From NCBI GenBank assembly GCA_023395555.1, contig JAEWYQ010000020.1, forward strand, positions 1-64,000: a stretch of 64,000 bases of DNA, read 5' to 3'. The first letter of the stretch is position 1, and each line of letters opens with the position of its first letter. Shown in pieces: positions 51,346 to 60,898 of this stretch. The stretch comes from Bacillota bacterium (GTDB lineage Bacteria > Bacillota > Clostridia > Lachnospirales > Lachnospiraceae). Both the position numbers and the translations under genes were made by a program. A model generated the notes under the pieces. It was not told the origin of the DNA and ran no database searches. It worked only from the letters and a program-made list of their open reading frames with translations.

Positions 51346-53118
51346 ATGAAAAAGACATGGAAAAAAAGAATGGCATTCCTTCTCTGCATGACAATGGTGA
51401 TTGTGTCCATAGGTGCCTGCAGTAAGGGGAATGGAACGGGCAAGGGAGGATCAGACGGATCTTCAGCCACGCAAACACCCGGCGATGGAAAGGCAGGCAC
51501 AGCGGACGGTAAAGAGATTGTTATTACCATGTGGAATAGTGACATTCTGAATACCGGTATCCAGAACAATCCGGTTGCAGATGCCATTGCGGAGGCTACA
51601 GGGATCCGTATTGAGGTACAGAATGGCGATTCACAGAAGTTCAAGGTGTTAATGGCAGGAGGAGATCTGCCTGACATTGTAAACAACAATCTTGGCGACA
51701 ATGGCGTGGATTGGGCTACGCTGGTGGATAGTGGCCAATTAATGGAATTGGATGATTTAATCAATAATAGCAGTACTACAATTAAGAACAATTTTCAGGA
51801 TGCAATCCAGTATTCCAAGGAATTCCTAAGTACGGACGGTAACCTGTATCTGCTTCCGATTCAGAAATACAGTGCGGATCCGGATAGCCAGGTTGTGGAT
51901 TATTCCGGAGCTTCCGTAGGCTTTTATACGAGATATGACCTGTTTAAAAAGGTTGGCTCTCCGGATTCCAAGACACCCCCAGAGTATCTGTCCGTATTAA
52001 AGCAGATGCAGGATTTGACGCCTGCGACGGAAGCAGGTGAGAAGGTATATGCCTTATCCGGCTTTAGCGACTGGGGTCTGTGGATGTGGACCATCCCCTA
52101 TCAGTTAATGCATGGAATAACCAACTGGTCCTATGGCATGATGTATGATGTGGTTAATAAAAAAGCGCTGCCGACCTATTACAGCGATGCCTTCTGGGAT
52201 GGTATGAAATTTTGGAACGAGGCTTATAATATAGGAATTCTGGATCCGGAGATTTTTACTCAGACCTATGATAATTACATGGATAAGCTTAAGAACGGAC
52301 AGACTCTGGTGGGGTATGCCAACTGGATTTATAAAGACGCGAATAATGCTTATGTAACCAACGGTCATGAGGACTGGGGCCTTGAAGTAGTGGATTCTGG
52401 CATGAATTATATGTATGGAACCTATATAGGGGATGCACCCTATGGCTGGGGCGGGGATTATTCCCTGGCAATTACCAGGAATTGCGAAAATCAGGAGGCA
52501 GCAGTTAAATTGCTGGATTTCTTATACAGCGAAGAAGGGGCAAGGCTTCTTGGCAGCGGTGTGGAAGGCATCCATTGGGAACGTACCTCCGACGGAAAGG
52601 CTCAGATGACCCAGGCTTATTACAGCGGTTTGGCCGCAGATACAAACTATCTGCAGTCACAGGGCCTGAATTACAATAAATTCAGCGGAATCAGCAATAA
52701 TCAGATTTTATCCGACGGCTTTCCTGCTGATCTTACAAAAACCGATGCGGAAAAAGCAAAGCTTCTGAACCCCATTGATAAAATCTTTATCCAGGACAGC
52801 GGGATTGATGCGGAGTTTGCCGGACAGGTGGTGGCGGCAAAGATTGAAGCTGGGGAGTATACGACCGAAACGGCCGTTGATCTCACCGCAAGCCTTGTAA
52901 AAGCGCCCTCGGATGATACGAAAACAACGGCCTCACAGGTTGATGAGTATATGAAGGTTGCGGTAGCCTCTGTTGTAATGGCGGCCCCGGAAGATTTTGA
53001 CCGCGAGAAGGAAAAAGTAATATCTGATATTAACGATAAGGGATACGGTAATGTAGCGGCGGAGATGACAGTGCTTTGGGAAGAGGCGGCCAAGGCAGCG
53101 AAGAAATGGAACAAATAA
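51346..53118 (+). CDS. ABC transporter solute-binding lipoprotein, LipO/YtcQ type
   Basis: 590 aa. The signal peptide (MAFLLCMTMVIVSIGAC) ends in lipobox IGAC. A Gly/Ser/Thr linker (KGNGTGKGGSDGSSATQ) leads to a large type-1 binding fold: EIVITMWNSDILNTGIQNNP, MAGGDLPDIVNNNL, VKLLDFLYSEEGARLLG. Large size and the IQNNPVADAIAEATG start match LipO/YtcQ proteins. AAAGGAGG precedes the ATG. Third gene of the LplB-YtcP-binding protein set; the reverse-strand YesM/YesN genes follow. Confidence 0.92.
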   Translation: MKKTWKKRMAFLLCMTMVIVSIGACSKGNGTGKGGSDGSSATQTPGDGKAGTADGKEIVITMWNSDILNTGIQNNPVADAIAEATGIRIEVQNGDSQKFKVLMAGGDLPDIVNNNLGDNGVDWATLVDSGQLMELDDLINNSSTTIKNNFQDAIQYSKEFLSTDGNLYLLPIQKYSADPDSQVVDYSGASVGFYTRYDLFKKVGSPDSKTPPEYLSVLKQMQDLTPATEAGEKVYALSGFSDWGLWMWTIPYQLMHGITNWSYGMMYDVVNKKALPTYYSDAFWDGMKFWNEAYNIGILDPEIFTQTYDNYMDKLKNGQTLVGYANWIYKDANNAYVTNGHEDWGLEVVDSGMNYMYGTYIGDAPYGWGGDYSLAITRNCENQEAAVKLLDFLYSEEGARLLGSGVEGIHWERTSDGKAQMTQAYYSGLAADTNYLQSQGLNYNKFSGISNNQILSDGFPADLTKTDAEKAKLLNPIDKIFIQDSGIDAEFAGQVVAAKIEAGEYTTETAVDLTASLVKAPSDDTKTTASQVDEYMKVAVASVVMAAPEDFDREKEKVISDINDKGYGNVAAEMTVLWEEAAKAAKKWNK

Positions 53119-53134
53119 TTCAATAGAAAGATGG

Positions 53135-53165
53135 ATATGGGGTGTTGTTGTCCGACACCCCATAT
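53135..53165. terminator. Terminator between the binding-protein gene and yesM-like gene
   Basis: Perfect 11-bp stem, ATATGGGGTGT (53135-53145) and ACACCCCATAT (53155-53165), shared by two convergent genes. Confidence 0.75.
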
Positions 53166-53167
53166 TT

Positions 53168-55030
53168 CTAAATCAGGGATGGATTGATTTTCAGCTTGAT
53201 GATAACTACCGTACCCTTACCGGGTGCAGAACAGATCGTCAGGCCGCATTCCTTACCATATAGTAATTTGATCCGTTTATCCGTATTGATTAAACCAATA
53301 CCGATAGGCGCCTCCTGCTCCTCAGCCTGGGAACTGCTGAAGCTGGGCAGGATGGGATCATCCTGCAGGTGATTCTGAATCCTGGCCAGTCTTGCAGGCG
53401 GAATGCCAACGCCGATATCGGTGATGCGGATGGTAACGTATTCCCCATGTCCGGCAGCATCAAGGGTGATCCGATTCTTGATATTGTTAAAGGGATTGGA
53501 ATGGATCATGGAGTTCTCGATCAGGGGCTGTAAAATAAATTTAGGAATGCAGTATTCCAGGATGTCCTCAGGCACATTGACAATAAAGTCGATGGAGTTG
53601 CCGGTACGGTAATTCATGATGCAGATATAATTTCTCAGATAGGAAACCTCATCGGTAAAGGTCCAATTGGAAGCCTTGCTGCTGTAAATCGGTTTCAGCA
53701 TATTGCCCAGGGCAGTGATACAGGTTGAGATATTATCGGCCTTGCTTACAATAGCCATCCATTTGATGGTATTGAGGGTATTATAAAGGAAGTGGGGACT
53801 AATCTGGTTCTGCAGGTTCTGCAGCTCCAGCTTATGGCGTTCCTCCTGGATATTCCGGTTTTCCTCCATTAATTCCACAATATTTGCTGACATGCGGTTG
53901 AACTGCTTTCCCAGGATGCCCAGCTCGGATCGTACATTTTCATTCAGCTTCAGGCCGATGCTGCCCTGGCCCATGGTGTTCATGGCCTGTACCAGGTTCT
54001 CCAGGGGCCGGGTTATCTTATAAATCCAGAAGATACTGATGACCAGGGAGGCCAGGATACTTAATATAACCAGATATTCTATGATCTGTTTCAATTGCTT
54101 GATGTCACGAAATAAGACGGCATAGGGAATTTCATAAAGAATGGACAGCTTATACTCGTCGAAGGTATAACTTATAATCTGGTTGTTTTTTATATGTGCC
54201 TCATTATCGATTCCCTCCGCATAGAATTTGGCGGAATAATCCTCCTCATTGCGCTGGACGGTTACCTTGGTGGAGATCAGTGATTTGTCCTCCGCAGAGA
54301 TAATGACATCGTATTGGTCCAGCAGAAAGCTGTCGCCCTCGGAATTAATATTATCATTGTGGTATAAGGAGCGGAGATAGGCTTCCTTCATGTTGATAAT
54401 GATAAACCCGGTAGAATGTCCCATGGATTTTATGCTTCGGGCCATGGTGATGTAATGAATCGGATTCTTTCTGGCCTTGCTGGAATTAAAAAAGTCCATG
54501 GAAGTAAAAGCGCCGCTGAGCGCTACATTTTTATCAGCGGATACTGTCTCATATAAATCCGACTGGTAAAAGAAATTGATTTTCTCGGGATCATTCCGGA
54601 AAATACGGTCCGTGCTACCCAATCCTATGATAGTACCGCTGTCATTGTAATAAAAAAGAGAGTCGATGTAATCATAATTCATGATGAGAGCGGAGAAGTA
54701 GGAATATATTTCATTCACTTCCCGTACATTCTCCGGGCTGGAAAGAGAATCAATATTCATTCCCTGGTCAAAGTAAGCGGAAACCAGTACCTGGCGGCTG
54801 ATATTGTTAAGGTTATCAAGAGTCTGGTTAATATTGTATTCCAATTGCTTCAAGGAGCGCAGGATAGCCTGCTCTGACTGGGATAGCAGCATTTTTGAAG
54901 CATAATTATAGCAAATCGTTGATAACAGCAAAGTGATAAAAATTATTGTCAGCATAAAGGTAGTAATCAGATAGGTCTTTAACCTTCTGCTGAAGATCCG
55001 CTGTTTAAAAAATTGCAGAAGCATGTACAT
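53168..55030 (-). CDS. YesM-type sensor histidine kinase
   Basis: 620-aa membrane sensor. The first helix (TYLITTFMLTIIFITLLLSTIC) and a second near residue 310 (IIEYLVILSILASLVISIFWI) enclose an extracytoplasmic Cache-like sensor domain. HAMP (RPLENLVQAMNTMGQGSIGL), His_kinase with phospho-acceptor QISPHFLYNTLNTIKWMA, and HATPase_c (PKFILQPLIENSMIHS, DIGVGIPPARL, GIGLINTDKRIKLLYG) follow. AAAGGGAGATGA precedes the start; ATG 55024 is also possible. It is 30 nt behind the regulator gene. The pair probably senses the sugar of the neighbouring importer. Confidence 0.92.
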   Translation of the reverse strand: MYMLLQFFKQRIFSRRLKTYLITTFMLTIIFITLLLSTICYNYASKMLLSQSEQAILRSLKQLEYNINQTLDNLNNISRQVLVSAYFDQGMNIDSLSSPENVREVNEIYSYFSALIMNYDYIDSLFYYNDSGTIIGLGSTDRIFRNDPEKINFFYQSDLYETVSADKNVALSGAFTSMDFFNSSKARKNPIHYITMARSIKSMGHSTGFIIINMKEAYLRSLYHNDNINSEGDSFLLDQYDVIISAEDKSLISTKVTVQRNEEDYSAKFYAEGIDNEAHIKNNQIISYTFDEYKLSILYEIPYAVLFRDIKQLKQIIEYLVILSILASLVISIFWIYKITRPLENLVQAMNTMGQGSIGLKLNENVRSELGILGKQFNRMSANIVELMEENRNIQEERHKLELQNLQNQISPHFLYNTLNTIKWMAIVSKADNISTCITALGNMLKPIYSSKASNWTFTDEVSYLRNYICIMNYRTGNSIDFIVNVPEDILEYCIPKFILQPLIENSMIHSNPFNNIKNRITLDAAGHGEYVTIRITDIGVGIPPARLARIQNHLQDDPILPSFSSSQAEEQEAPIGIGLINTDKRIKLLYGKECGLTICSAPGKGTVVIIKLKINPSLI

Positions 55031-55060
55031 TCATCTCCCTTTTGCCTTGCCGCAAAAAGC

Positions 55061-56713
55061 CTAGCTAAGTATGGAGGGATGCTTTTTACATTCGTTTGGC
55101 CGCTTCCCGGTATACTTTTTAAAGGTTTTACTAAAATAGCTTTCATCGGAAAAACCCACTGCATAGGCAACTTCATAGGTTTTCATATTCGTAGTGAGAA
55201 GAAGCTCCATGGACTTCTCCACCCGGTACCGGTTCAGGTATTCAAATAGTGATATTTTTAGCTCCTTCTTAAATAAATTGCTCAGATAATTAGGGCTGAA
55301 ATTTACATGGTCGGAGATTTCCCTCAAGGTGACCTGCTTATTATAATTTTCCTGAATAAATTGAATCGTCTGGATTACTTCCCGGCTATAAAGCTTTCTT
55401 TGCTTTAAATCCTCATTGAGACCGAGAATACTCTTATGAAACAAATCCAATACTTCGTCATAGCTCTTGCAGGAAGAGCAGGCATTGGTAAAGGAGATGA
55501 TTCGGTCGGAAATCTCCCCGGAGCTGATCCCGGCGTTATGGAGAACAGAAATCCAGGCATTATAGAAGGCTTTGTGAATCTTCTCTGCCTCAAAGGCGCC
55601 CTCCATAACCTGCTGCAATTGCTTTAACTGCTTCTCCTGCAATGGGAAGGAGCAGTCAGGATCGCTGAACAGGGCTTTGGCTTTCTCCGTTACCGACTGC
55701 CGGATCAGATCCGGATCGAAATCATTGTAATAGATCATTTGGTTGGTTCCGATGAAAAAGCTGTAGTTCAGACAGGTGCAGCATTGGGCATAGAGGTTTT
55801 TCAGATCAGAAAAATCACTGCCCTGACCGCTGAAGGCAAAGGTAGTTGATACATTGAAATAATCCCGGATCAGCTGTCTGATCTCCTGGATGACGGGAGT
55901 GATTTTATTATAAAAAAAATGAAGCTCCGGATCAGCAGACGAAAAGAGAAATAGGTACCGGGACTGGGTTTCATAAATCACCATGGCATTTGATGCAGGA
56001 CCATGGGCTGCTGCGGTATTAAAATCCGCAGATTGGGCTTCCGCATCCATATGACGTCGGGTGAAGACCTCGTTGATAATGTTAAGTAAGGTAAAATTGA
56101 TCAATTGCCCCTGTTCATCCTGGTAAATGTTTTGAAGATTTTCATATTGGTCAATCTTCATGATTACCGCAGTCAGAGCCTTTGGAATATGTAATGGATG
56201 GCTTTTTATCATTCTGCTTTTAAAATCCTGCGGAGAGCAGATATCATACAGCAGATAATTCAGTATCAGCTTTTCTGTGCTTTCCGAAGAGCTGGCGGCT
56301 TCATAGCGGACCGTGGGGCGGGAGGGACTGGAGGACTGATCCAGCTCCTTCTGAATCTTTTCCAGAACCTGTGCGATCTCCTCTGGTGTCATAGTGAGCT
56401 TAAGTATGTAGTCCTGGACGCCCAGCTTAATCGCTTCCTGGGCAAGGGCAAAATCCTCTACACAGGATAAAATGATTATTTTGGTTTCCTGATTGATCTC
56501 ACGGATTTTTTTAATGAGCTGCAGACCGTTCATGACAGGCATTTTTATATCGGTAATTACAATATCGGGGGTGTCTTTCAGATAATGCTCCCATGCGATC
56601 TGACCGTTGGAAGCCTCATTAGTGATATTCATATTGTATTTGTCCCAGTTGACGGAGGATCTTATTCCGGCACGAACCAGCAGTTCGTCTTCGGCAATCA
56701 TAACTTTATACAT
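55061..56713 (-). CDS. YesN-type response regulator with AraC output domain
   Basis: 550 aa. The receiver domain (1-120) has MIAEDELLVRAGI with the acidic pocket, VITDIKMPVMNG with the phosphorylated Asp, and YILKLTMTPEE with the conserved Lys. A middle region of about 300 residues follows. The C-terminal AraC HTH pair has TLREISDHVNFSPNYLSNLF and YEVAYAVGFSDESYFSKTFK. AGGAGTCGCC precedes the ATG. Partner of the YesM-type kinase; likely activator of the 47358-53118 genes or of the 59827 operon. Confidence 0.92.
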   Translation of the reverse strand: MYKVMIAEDELLVRAGIRSSVNWDKYNMNITNEASNGQIAWEHYLKDTPDIVITDIKMPVMNGLQLIKKIREINQETKIIILSCVEDFALAQEAIKLGVQDYILKLTMTPEEIAQVLEKIQKELDQSSSPSRPTVRYEAASSSESTEKLILNYLLYDICSPQDFKSRMIKSHPLHIPKALTAVIMKIDQYENLQNIYQDEQGQLINFTLLNIINEVFTRRHMDAEAQSADFNTAAAHGPASNAMVIYETQSRYLFLFSSADPELHFFYNKITPVIQEIRQLIRDYFNVSTTFAFSGQGSDFSDLKNLYAQCCTCLNYSFFIGTNQMIYYNDFDPDLIRQSVTEKAKALFSDPDCSFPLQEKQLKQLQQVMEGAFEAEKIHKAFYNAWISVLHNAGISSGEISDRIISFTNACSSCKSYDEVLDLFHKSILGLNEDLKQRKLYSREVIQTIQFIQENYNKQVTLREISDHVNFSPNYLSNLFKKELKISLFEYLNRYRVEKSMELLLTTNMKTYEVAYAVGFSDESYFSKTFKKYTGKRPNECKKHPSILS

Positions 56714-56777
56714 GGCGACTCCTTACGCTGAAAGCAATATAATGTCAAATAGTCACGAATTATCAGATATTAATTAT

Positions 56778-56806
56778 AAAGTATCAAATAGGCTATGGAA
56801 TGTCAA
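56778..56806 (-). promoter_or_regulatory. Probable promoter of the yesN-yesM pair
   Basis: Reverse strand: consensus TTGACA (56806-56801), 17-bp spacer, TACTTT (56783-56778). About 65 nt before the regulator start. Confidence 0.5.
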
Positions 56807-56814
56807 TAGAGAGA

Positions 56815-56837
56815 GACTGCCATGCCCCATGGCAGTC
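56815..56837 (-). terminator. Hairpin behind the large glycosidase gene
   Basis: Perfect 10-bp stem, GACTGCCATG (56815-56824) and CATGGCAGTC (56828-56837), with a 3-nt loop, 12 nt past the stop of the reverse-strand 56849 gene. No T run, so termination is uncertain. Confidence 0.5.
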
Positions 56838-56848
56838 CTTAATCTGTT

Positions 56849-59641
56849 TTAGTTGATGATAATTACGATAATTCCATAAATAGAGGGGTCTGCTTTGGAG
56901 GCGGCCTTTATGGGGATCGCGGTGTATCGCCTTAGCCCTGTCTCTGCGGTGTATAGTCCATCTTTGGTGATGCTGCCGGAACCGTTCACGACGGACCAGA
57001 TCAGGCTGTCCTCTTCGTCGGTGATTCTTGCATGGAGCTGGATGGAGCTGCCGGATTCTACCTCGACCCTTACCTCCTCTGTGATTACCTGAGGCTGTGC
57101 CGGGGCTGTGGTGTAAACGATGGTGGTATACCCGGAACCGATGCGGTCGTTTAGGGTGCGGTCTGCCTTGATGGAAGCGGAGCTGGAAGGGAGCACTGCG
57201 TTGCCGTCCCCTTGTATCTCTCTTGTATAAACATATTTTTGAAAGGTTTTTCTGATGGGAGTGTCAAATTCTATATTGAGGAAGCGCTCTGTGGCTGACG
57301 GGGCGGCCTGGACGACCACGGTATAGTTCCCGTCGGGAGCCAGAAATGCGGCGGAGCGTATTCCTTCCTCCGGACTGCTGACAGAGAGAACCTTGGAGTG
57401 GCCTTGGACATAGCGCATTAATAATCCATATTCATAGAAATTATAATATACATTGCCAAGGCCCTGCTGGGGGGCTCCCCAGAGGTGGCGGTCTCCGTCG
57501 GCCAGGGTAAAGCTGCCGGGATCGGTTAGTGTGACACCTGCCATACACCAGAACATGGCGCCGGATAAGCCCTCATTGGCAGCAGTGATTGCGTAGGCCG
57601 TGTTACCCGCTTCCCAGTTCTCTTCCGAAGAACGGAAGCCGAATTCGGTCAGGTAAAGGGGAGCGGAGCCGATTGCAGCAAGCCGCTGGTGAATTCGCTG
57701 GGTCAGTCCCTGGACCGAAGCGCTGTACAGATGGAAGGAATAGCTGTCGAACACCTCTCCGGCCTGCTCAGCCATATAGGCGGTCCAATCAGGATGATCC
57801 GACTCCTCCGGCCCCCATAGCTGGATTTTGTCACGGAGCTTGGCTGCTTTTAGCTGCTGGTGAATTTTTTCCATCATTTCCGCATAATAAGCCTTCCGGT
57901 TACCGGGAGCCATGAACTCATTCTCAAAATTCGGCTCGTTATAGGCGCTCAGATATTTTATATTGGTATAACCCCTTTTCACAATCAGCTCTTCCAGCAG
58001 GGCGGAGCAGGATGCGGCATAGTGATCCAGATCCGCAGGTGCAGAGTTGGAAGGATCCACACCGGGAAGAGAGAACCAGCCGGTTATGGAGGAGCCCACC
58101 TTCCAGCCGAAGTTCAATTCGATTTCCGTCCCAGCCGCCTGAAAAGCATCCAGATACCGATAAACCGACTGCATCTTCGGGCTCTCAAAATCATAGCCCC
58201 CCTTGTCGGTCTCCATCCAGTCCACCTGGAACCACATTCGGGCAAGCTTTGGCTTTACGGTATTAATGCGCGCCGCCTCTACATCAAAATAGGCATCCCG
58301 GTAACCGGCTCCAAAGGATTCCTTCATCAAGGCGGTGGGAATCACATTCACGCCATAGCTGGAAAAATCCGGATTGATTATCCGGGAGCTGTCAACATGG
58401 ATTTTCTTATCGAAGGTATATAGGGCGGTTTCTTCAAGAACAATGCTGTCTTCGCCGGTCAGATACCGGATGCCCACATAACCCGCAGAGATCCGGTCTG
58501 TAAAGTTAAGGGTATGGACATCGCTTCCTTCCACCGGCGTATCCGTAATGGCATCCCCATTGACCGCCGCCAGACTCTCATCTGCAAACAGATCGGAGAG
58601 AGCATCAGAAGCATAGATTTCATAAGTAACCTGATGGCCGAAGGTTCCGGCTAGTACCATCCGATCGATATTGGTCTTCTGCCCCAGAGAATAGACCGCC
58701 CGGAGCTCCCCTCCTGAAGCCTGCAGCTCGACCCGGGAATTCTCATCAAAGACAATACCATCCGTCAGCATGGTTTCCTCACCCTTTAGAAAAGCAGCAT
58801 GGGAACCATCATCCAGAAGGAAACCGGCAGATAAGCCGGTGAGCAAATTGGTGCCGTTTGATGAAAGCCAGGTTCTTTGGCGGCTGTATTCCTCATTATA
58901 TACGGCTAGTCTGGAAATACGGATTAAATTGTCCGTGGGATTCGGCTTTACAAATTTAATACCAAAGTACCTTCCCTTCTGAGGCTCTGTGAATTGGAAC
59001 AATTGATCCGCACCGCTTCTTTCGATACCGGAGTTCCAGTTTCCGCTGTTGTCATAATCCGCCGCCAGATGCTCCGGTTCATACAAATTCTCCGGGGATT
59101 CGGAAAAATAAAGCTGGTACTGATCAAAGCAGTAATTGATCTTATTGTAATAAAACCCGCAGACAAGCACCTTATCAATGGTAACGGACCGGCCCATATC
59201 ATAGGTAATGCGGGTCTGGTGATCTCCTATGATATCAATGTGCTGAAAAAAGTTGCTTTCGCTGACCAATTCCATGATATCCCCTTCATAAGGAGCCATG
59301 ACATTACCGCGGCCATCTGCGATGAGAGGCTTTAATCCTTGCAGTAAATTAATGCCGTTGGCCTCCGTGAAGTCCTGTCCTGTATCGTAGGGGGATACCA
59401 GATAACCCGTATCCGGTTGGTCCTCTGACACGGGAATATCTACCGGTGAGAGCTGGATTGAGGGCGAGGGCACATCCGTGGGGGTATCGGCCCTGTTTTC
59501 AGAGACCGGGCTTGGGGTTATATCCGCTTCCGTTTTCCCGGAGGGGCTGCAGGCGGCAAAGAGCAGCGGCAGGACCGAGAGCAGCAGAACGGGAACCAGA
59601 ATCCGGTTTTTATAGATTTTGTTAGAGCTTGTATGTTTCAA
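56849..59641 (-). CDS. Large glycoside hydrolase (clan A, GH39/GH5-like) lipoprotein
   Basis: About 930 aa. Signal peptide ILVPVLLLSVLPLLFAAC has lipobox FAAC, and a Thr/Pro/Ser linker follows. Two discoidin-like beta domains (about 90-240 and 250-400) come next: VTIDKVLVCGFYYNKI, GRYFGIKFVKPNP, and their counterparts TNIDRMVLAGTFGHQV, AGYVGIRYLTG. A TIM barrel follows with acid/base Glu in SAYNEPNFEN and nucleophile Glu in YLTEFGFRSS. The end is a Big-like beta domain (LIWSVVNGSGSITKDGLYTA). Start: TTG 59641 has GGAGGTG 7 nt upstream; ATG 59656 lacks a site. Substrate unknown; an outer-surface enzyme feeding this sugar locus. Confidence 0.78.
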   Translation of the reverse strand: MKHTSSNKIYKNRILVPVLLLSVLPLLFAACSPSGKTEADITPSPVSENRADTPTDVPSPSIQLSPVDIPVSEDQPDTGYLVSPYDTGQDFTEANGINLLQGLKPLIADGRGNVMAPYEGDIMELVSESNFFQHIDIIGDHQTRITYDMGRSVTIDKVLVCGFYYNKINYCFDQYQLYFSESPENLYEPEHLAADYDNSGNWNSGIERSGADQLFQFTEPQKGRYFGIKFVKPNPTDNLIRISRLAVYNEEYSRQRTWLSSNGTNLLTGLSAGFLLDDGSHAAFLKGEETMLTDGIVFDENSRVELQASGGELRAVYSLGQKTNIDRMVLAGTFGHQVTYEIYASDALSDLFADESLAAVNGDAITDTPVEGSDVHTLNFTDRISAGYVGIRYLTGEDSIVLEETALYTFDKKIHVDSSRIINPDFSSYGVNVIPTALMKESFGAGYRDAYFDVEAARINTVKPKLARMWFQVDWMETDKGGYDFESPKMQSVYRYLDAFQAAGTEIELNFGWKVGSSITGWFSLPGVDPSNSAPADLDHYAASCSALLEELIVKRGYTNIKYLSAYNEPNFENEFMAPGNRKAYYAEMMEKIHQQLKAAKLRDKIQLWGPEESDHPDWTAYMAEQAGEVFDSYSFHLYSASVQGLTQRIHQRLAAIGSAPLYLTEFGFRSSEENWEAGNTAYAITAANEGLSGAMFWCMAGVTLTDPGSFTLADGDRHLWGAPQQGLGNVYYNFYEYGLLMRYVQGHSKVLSVSSPEEGIRSAAFLAPDGNYTVVVQAAPSATERFLNIEFDTPIRKTFQKYVYTREIQGDGNAVLPSSSASIKADRTLNDRIGSGYTTIVYTTAPAQPQVITEEVRVEVESGSSIQLHARITDEEDSLIWSVVNGSGSITKDGLYTAETGLRRYTAIPIKAASKADPSIYGIIVIIIN

Positions 59642-59760
59642 ATAATTCACCTCCATACTGATTTTATCTTTTTTAGCCAATAAAATCTTGCGGTATATTT
59701 ACACGTAATTGCGATTTCTTGACTTTTCATCTTTTGTTGAAGGATTATCATTTATTATTG

Positions 59761-59788
59761 TTGACACGATAAAATGAAATGATATAAT
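59761..59788 (+). promoter_or_regulatory. Promoter of the 59827 catabolic operon
   Basis: Consensus TTGACA (59761-59766), 16-bp spacer, consensus TATAAT (59783-59788), in the gap between the divergent glycosidase and oxidoreductase genes. Confidence 0.72.
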
Positions 59789-59826
59789 AATAAATGAAAG
59801 AAAAGAAAGGCAGTTGAAAACATAAA

Positions 59827-60846
59827 ATGAAAAAAGATAAAATTGGTATCTGCGTCATTGGCGCAGGCAGAGCGGGCATGATTCATGCAAAAAATTTCAG
59901 GGCCAATGTACCTGATGCATATCTTGCCGCAATCGTCGATCCGGATCAGGAGACGGTACAGAAGGCAGCAAAGGAGCTGGAGGTGGACACCTGCTACACG
60001 GATTATAAGCAGGCACTGGAGCGGGAAGAAATTGACGCGGTAGTAATTGTGTGCCCTACGAAGTACCATTGTGAAATCACAGTGGGGGCTGCAGCCGCCG
60101 GAAAGCATATTCTCTGCGAGAAGCCAATGGCAATGACCGTAGAAGAATGTGAGAAGATGGAGGAAGCGGCGGCAAAGGCGGGCGTAAAGCTGCAGCTGGC
60201 CTTTATGCGGAGATTTGATTCTGCCTTTATGGAGGCAAAAAAAGTAGCAGAAAGGGGGGAGATCGGTGATGTGGTAATGATTCGCTCCAATACGAGAGGT
60301 CCCAGCGTACCCCAGCCCTGGATGTATGATATTGCCATAAGCAACGGACCTCTAGCAGAAGTGAACAGTCATGATATTGATACTCTGAGATGGTTTTCAT
60401 CCGGTGAATTTGAGTCCGTCTATGCCATTGGCGGAAACTACCGATGCCCGGACGCGGTAAAGGATTTTCCCGACTTCTATGACAATGTGGCAATGATTGC
60501 AAAGCTCAGCAATGGAGTGCAGGGAATGATTGACGGAGCCCAGGGAGTAAGATATGGCTATGATGCCCGGGTCGAAATCCTGGGCACCAGGGGCTGTATC
60601 TTTCTGGGAAGCACGCAGGAAAAGGCAATAACCGTCTGCAAGGCTGATTTTGTACGAAGAGATGAGTTTACCAACAGCTGGCGGTATTTGTTTAAGGATG
60701 CCTATCTTGAGGAGGACCGGGCTTTTGTCCAGTGCATTCTCAATGACAGCCAGCCCCTGGTAACCGGGCTGGATGGTAAGATGGCGGTAAAAATCGTGAA
60801 CGCAGGCAATCAGTCCATCAAGGAAAAGCGGGTCGTATTTGTTTAA
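59827..60846 (+). CDS. Gfo/Idh/MocA family oxidoreductase
   Basis: 339-aa NAD(P)-dependent sugar or inositol dehydrogenase-like protein. The N-terminal Rossmann fold has IGICVIGAGRAGMIHAKN, and HILCEKPMAMTVEECEKM contains the family EKP motif with its Lys. The C-terminal domain has MRRFDSAFMEAKKVAERGEI and the conserved VNSHDIDTLRWFSSGEFE, where the His-Asp pair acts in catalysis. Inositol 2-dehydrogenase is the nearest family by eye, but the substrate is open. The upstream ribosome site is weak. First gene of a run of four to the window end. Confidence 0.9.
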   Translation: MKKDKIGICVIGAGRAGMIHAKNFRANVPDAYLAAIVDPDQETVQKAAKELEVDTCYTDYKQALEREEIDAVVIVCPTKYHCEITVGAAAAGKHILCEKPMAMTVEECEKMEEAAAKAGVKLQLAFMRRFDSAFMEAKKVAERGEIGDVVMIRSNTRGPSVPQPWMYDIAISNGPLAEVNSHDIDTLRWFSSGEFESVYAIGGNYRCPDAVKDFPDFYDNVAMIAKLSNGVQGMIDGAQGVRYGYDARVEILGTRGCIFLGSTQEKAITVCKADFVRRDEFTNSWRYLFKDAYLEEDRAFVQCILNDSQPLVTGLDGKMAVKIVNAGNQSIKEKRVVFV

Positions 60847-60898
60847 GGAAGCTGTTTCATAACAAGAGGGATTAATATCAGAACATAGGAGAGAACAT

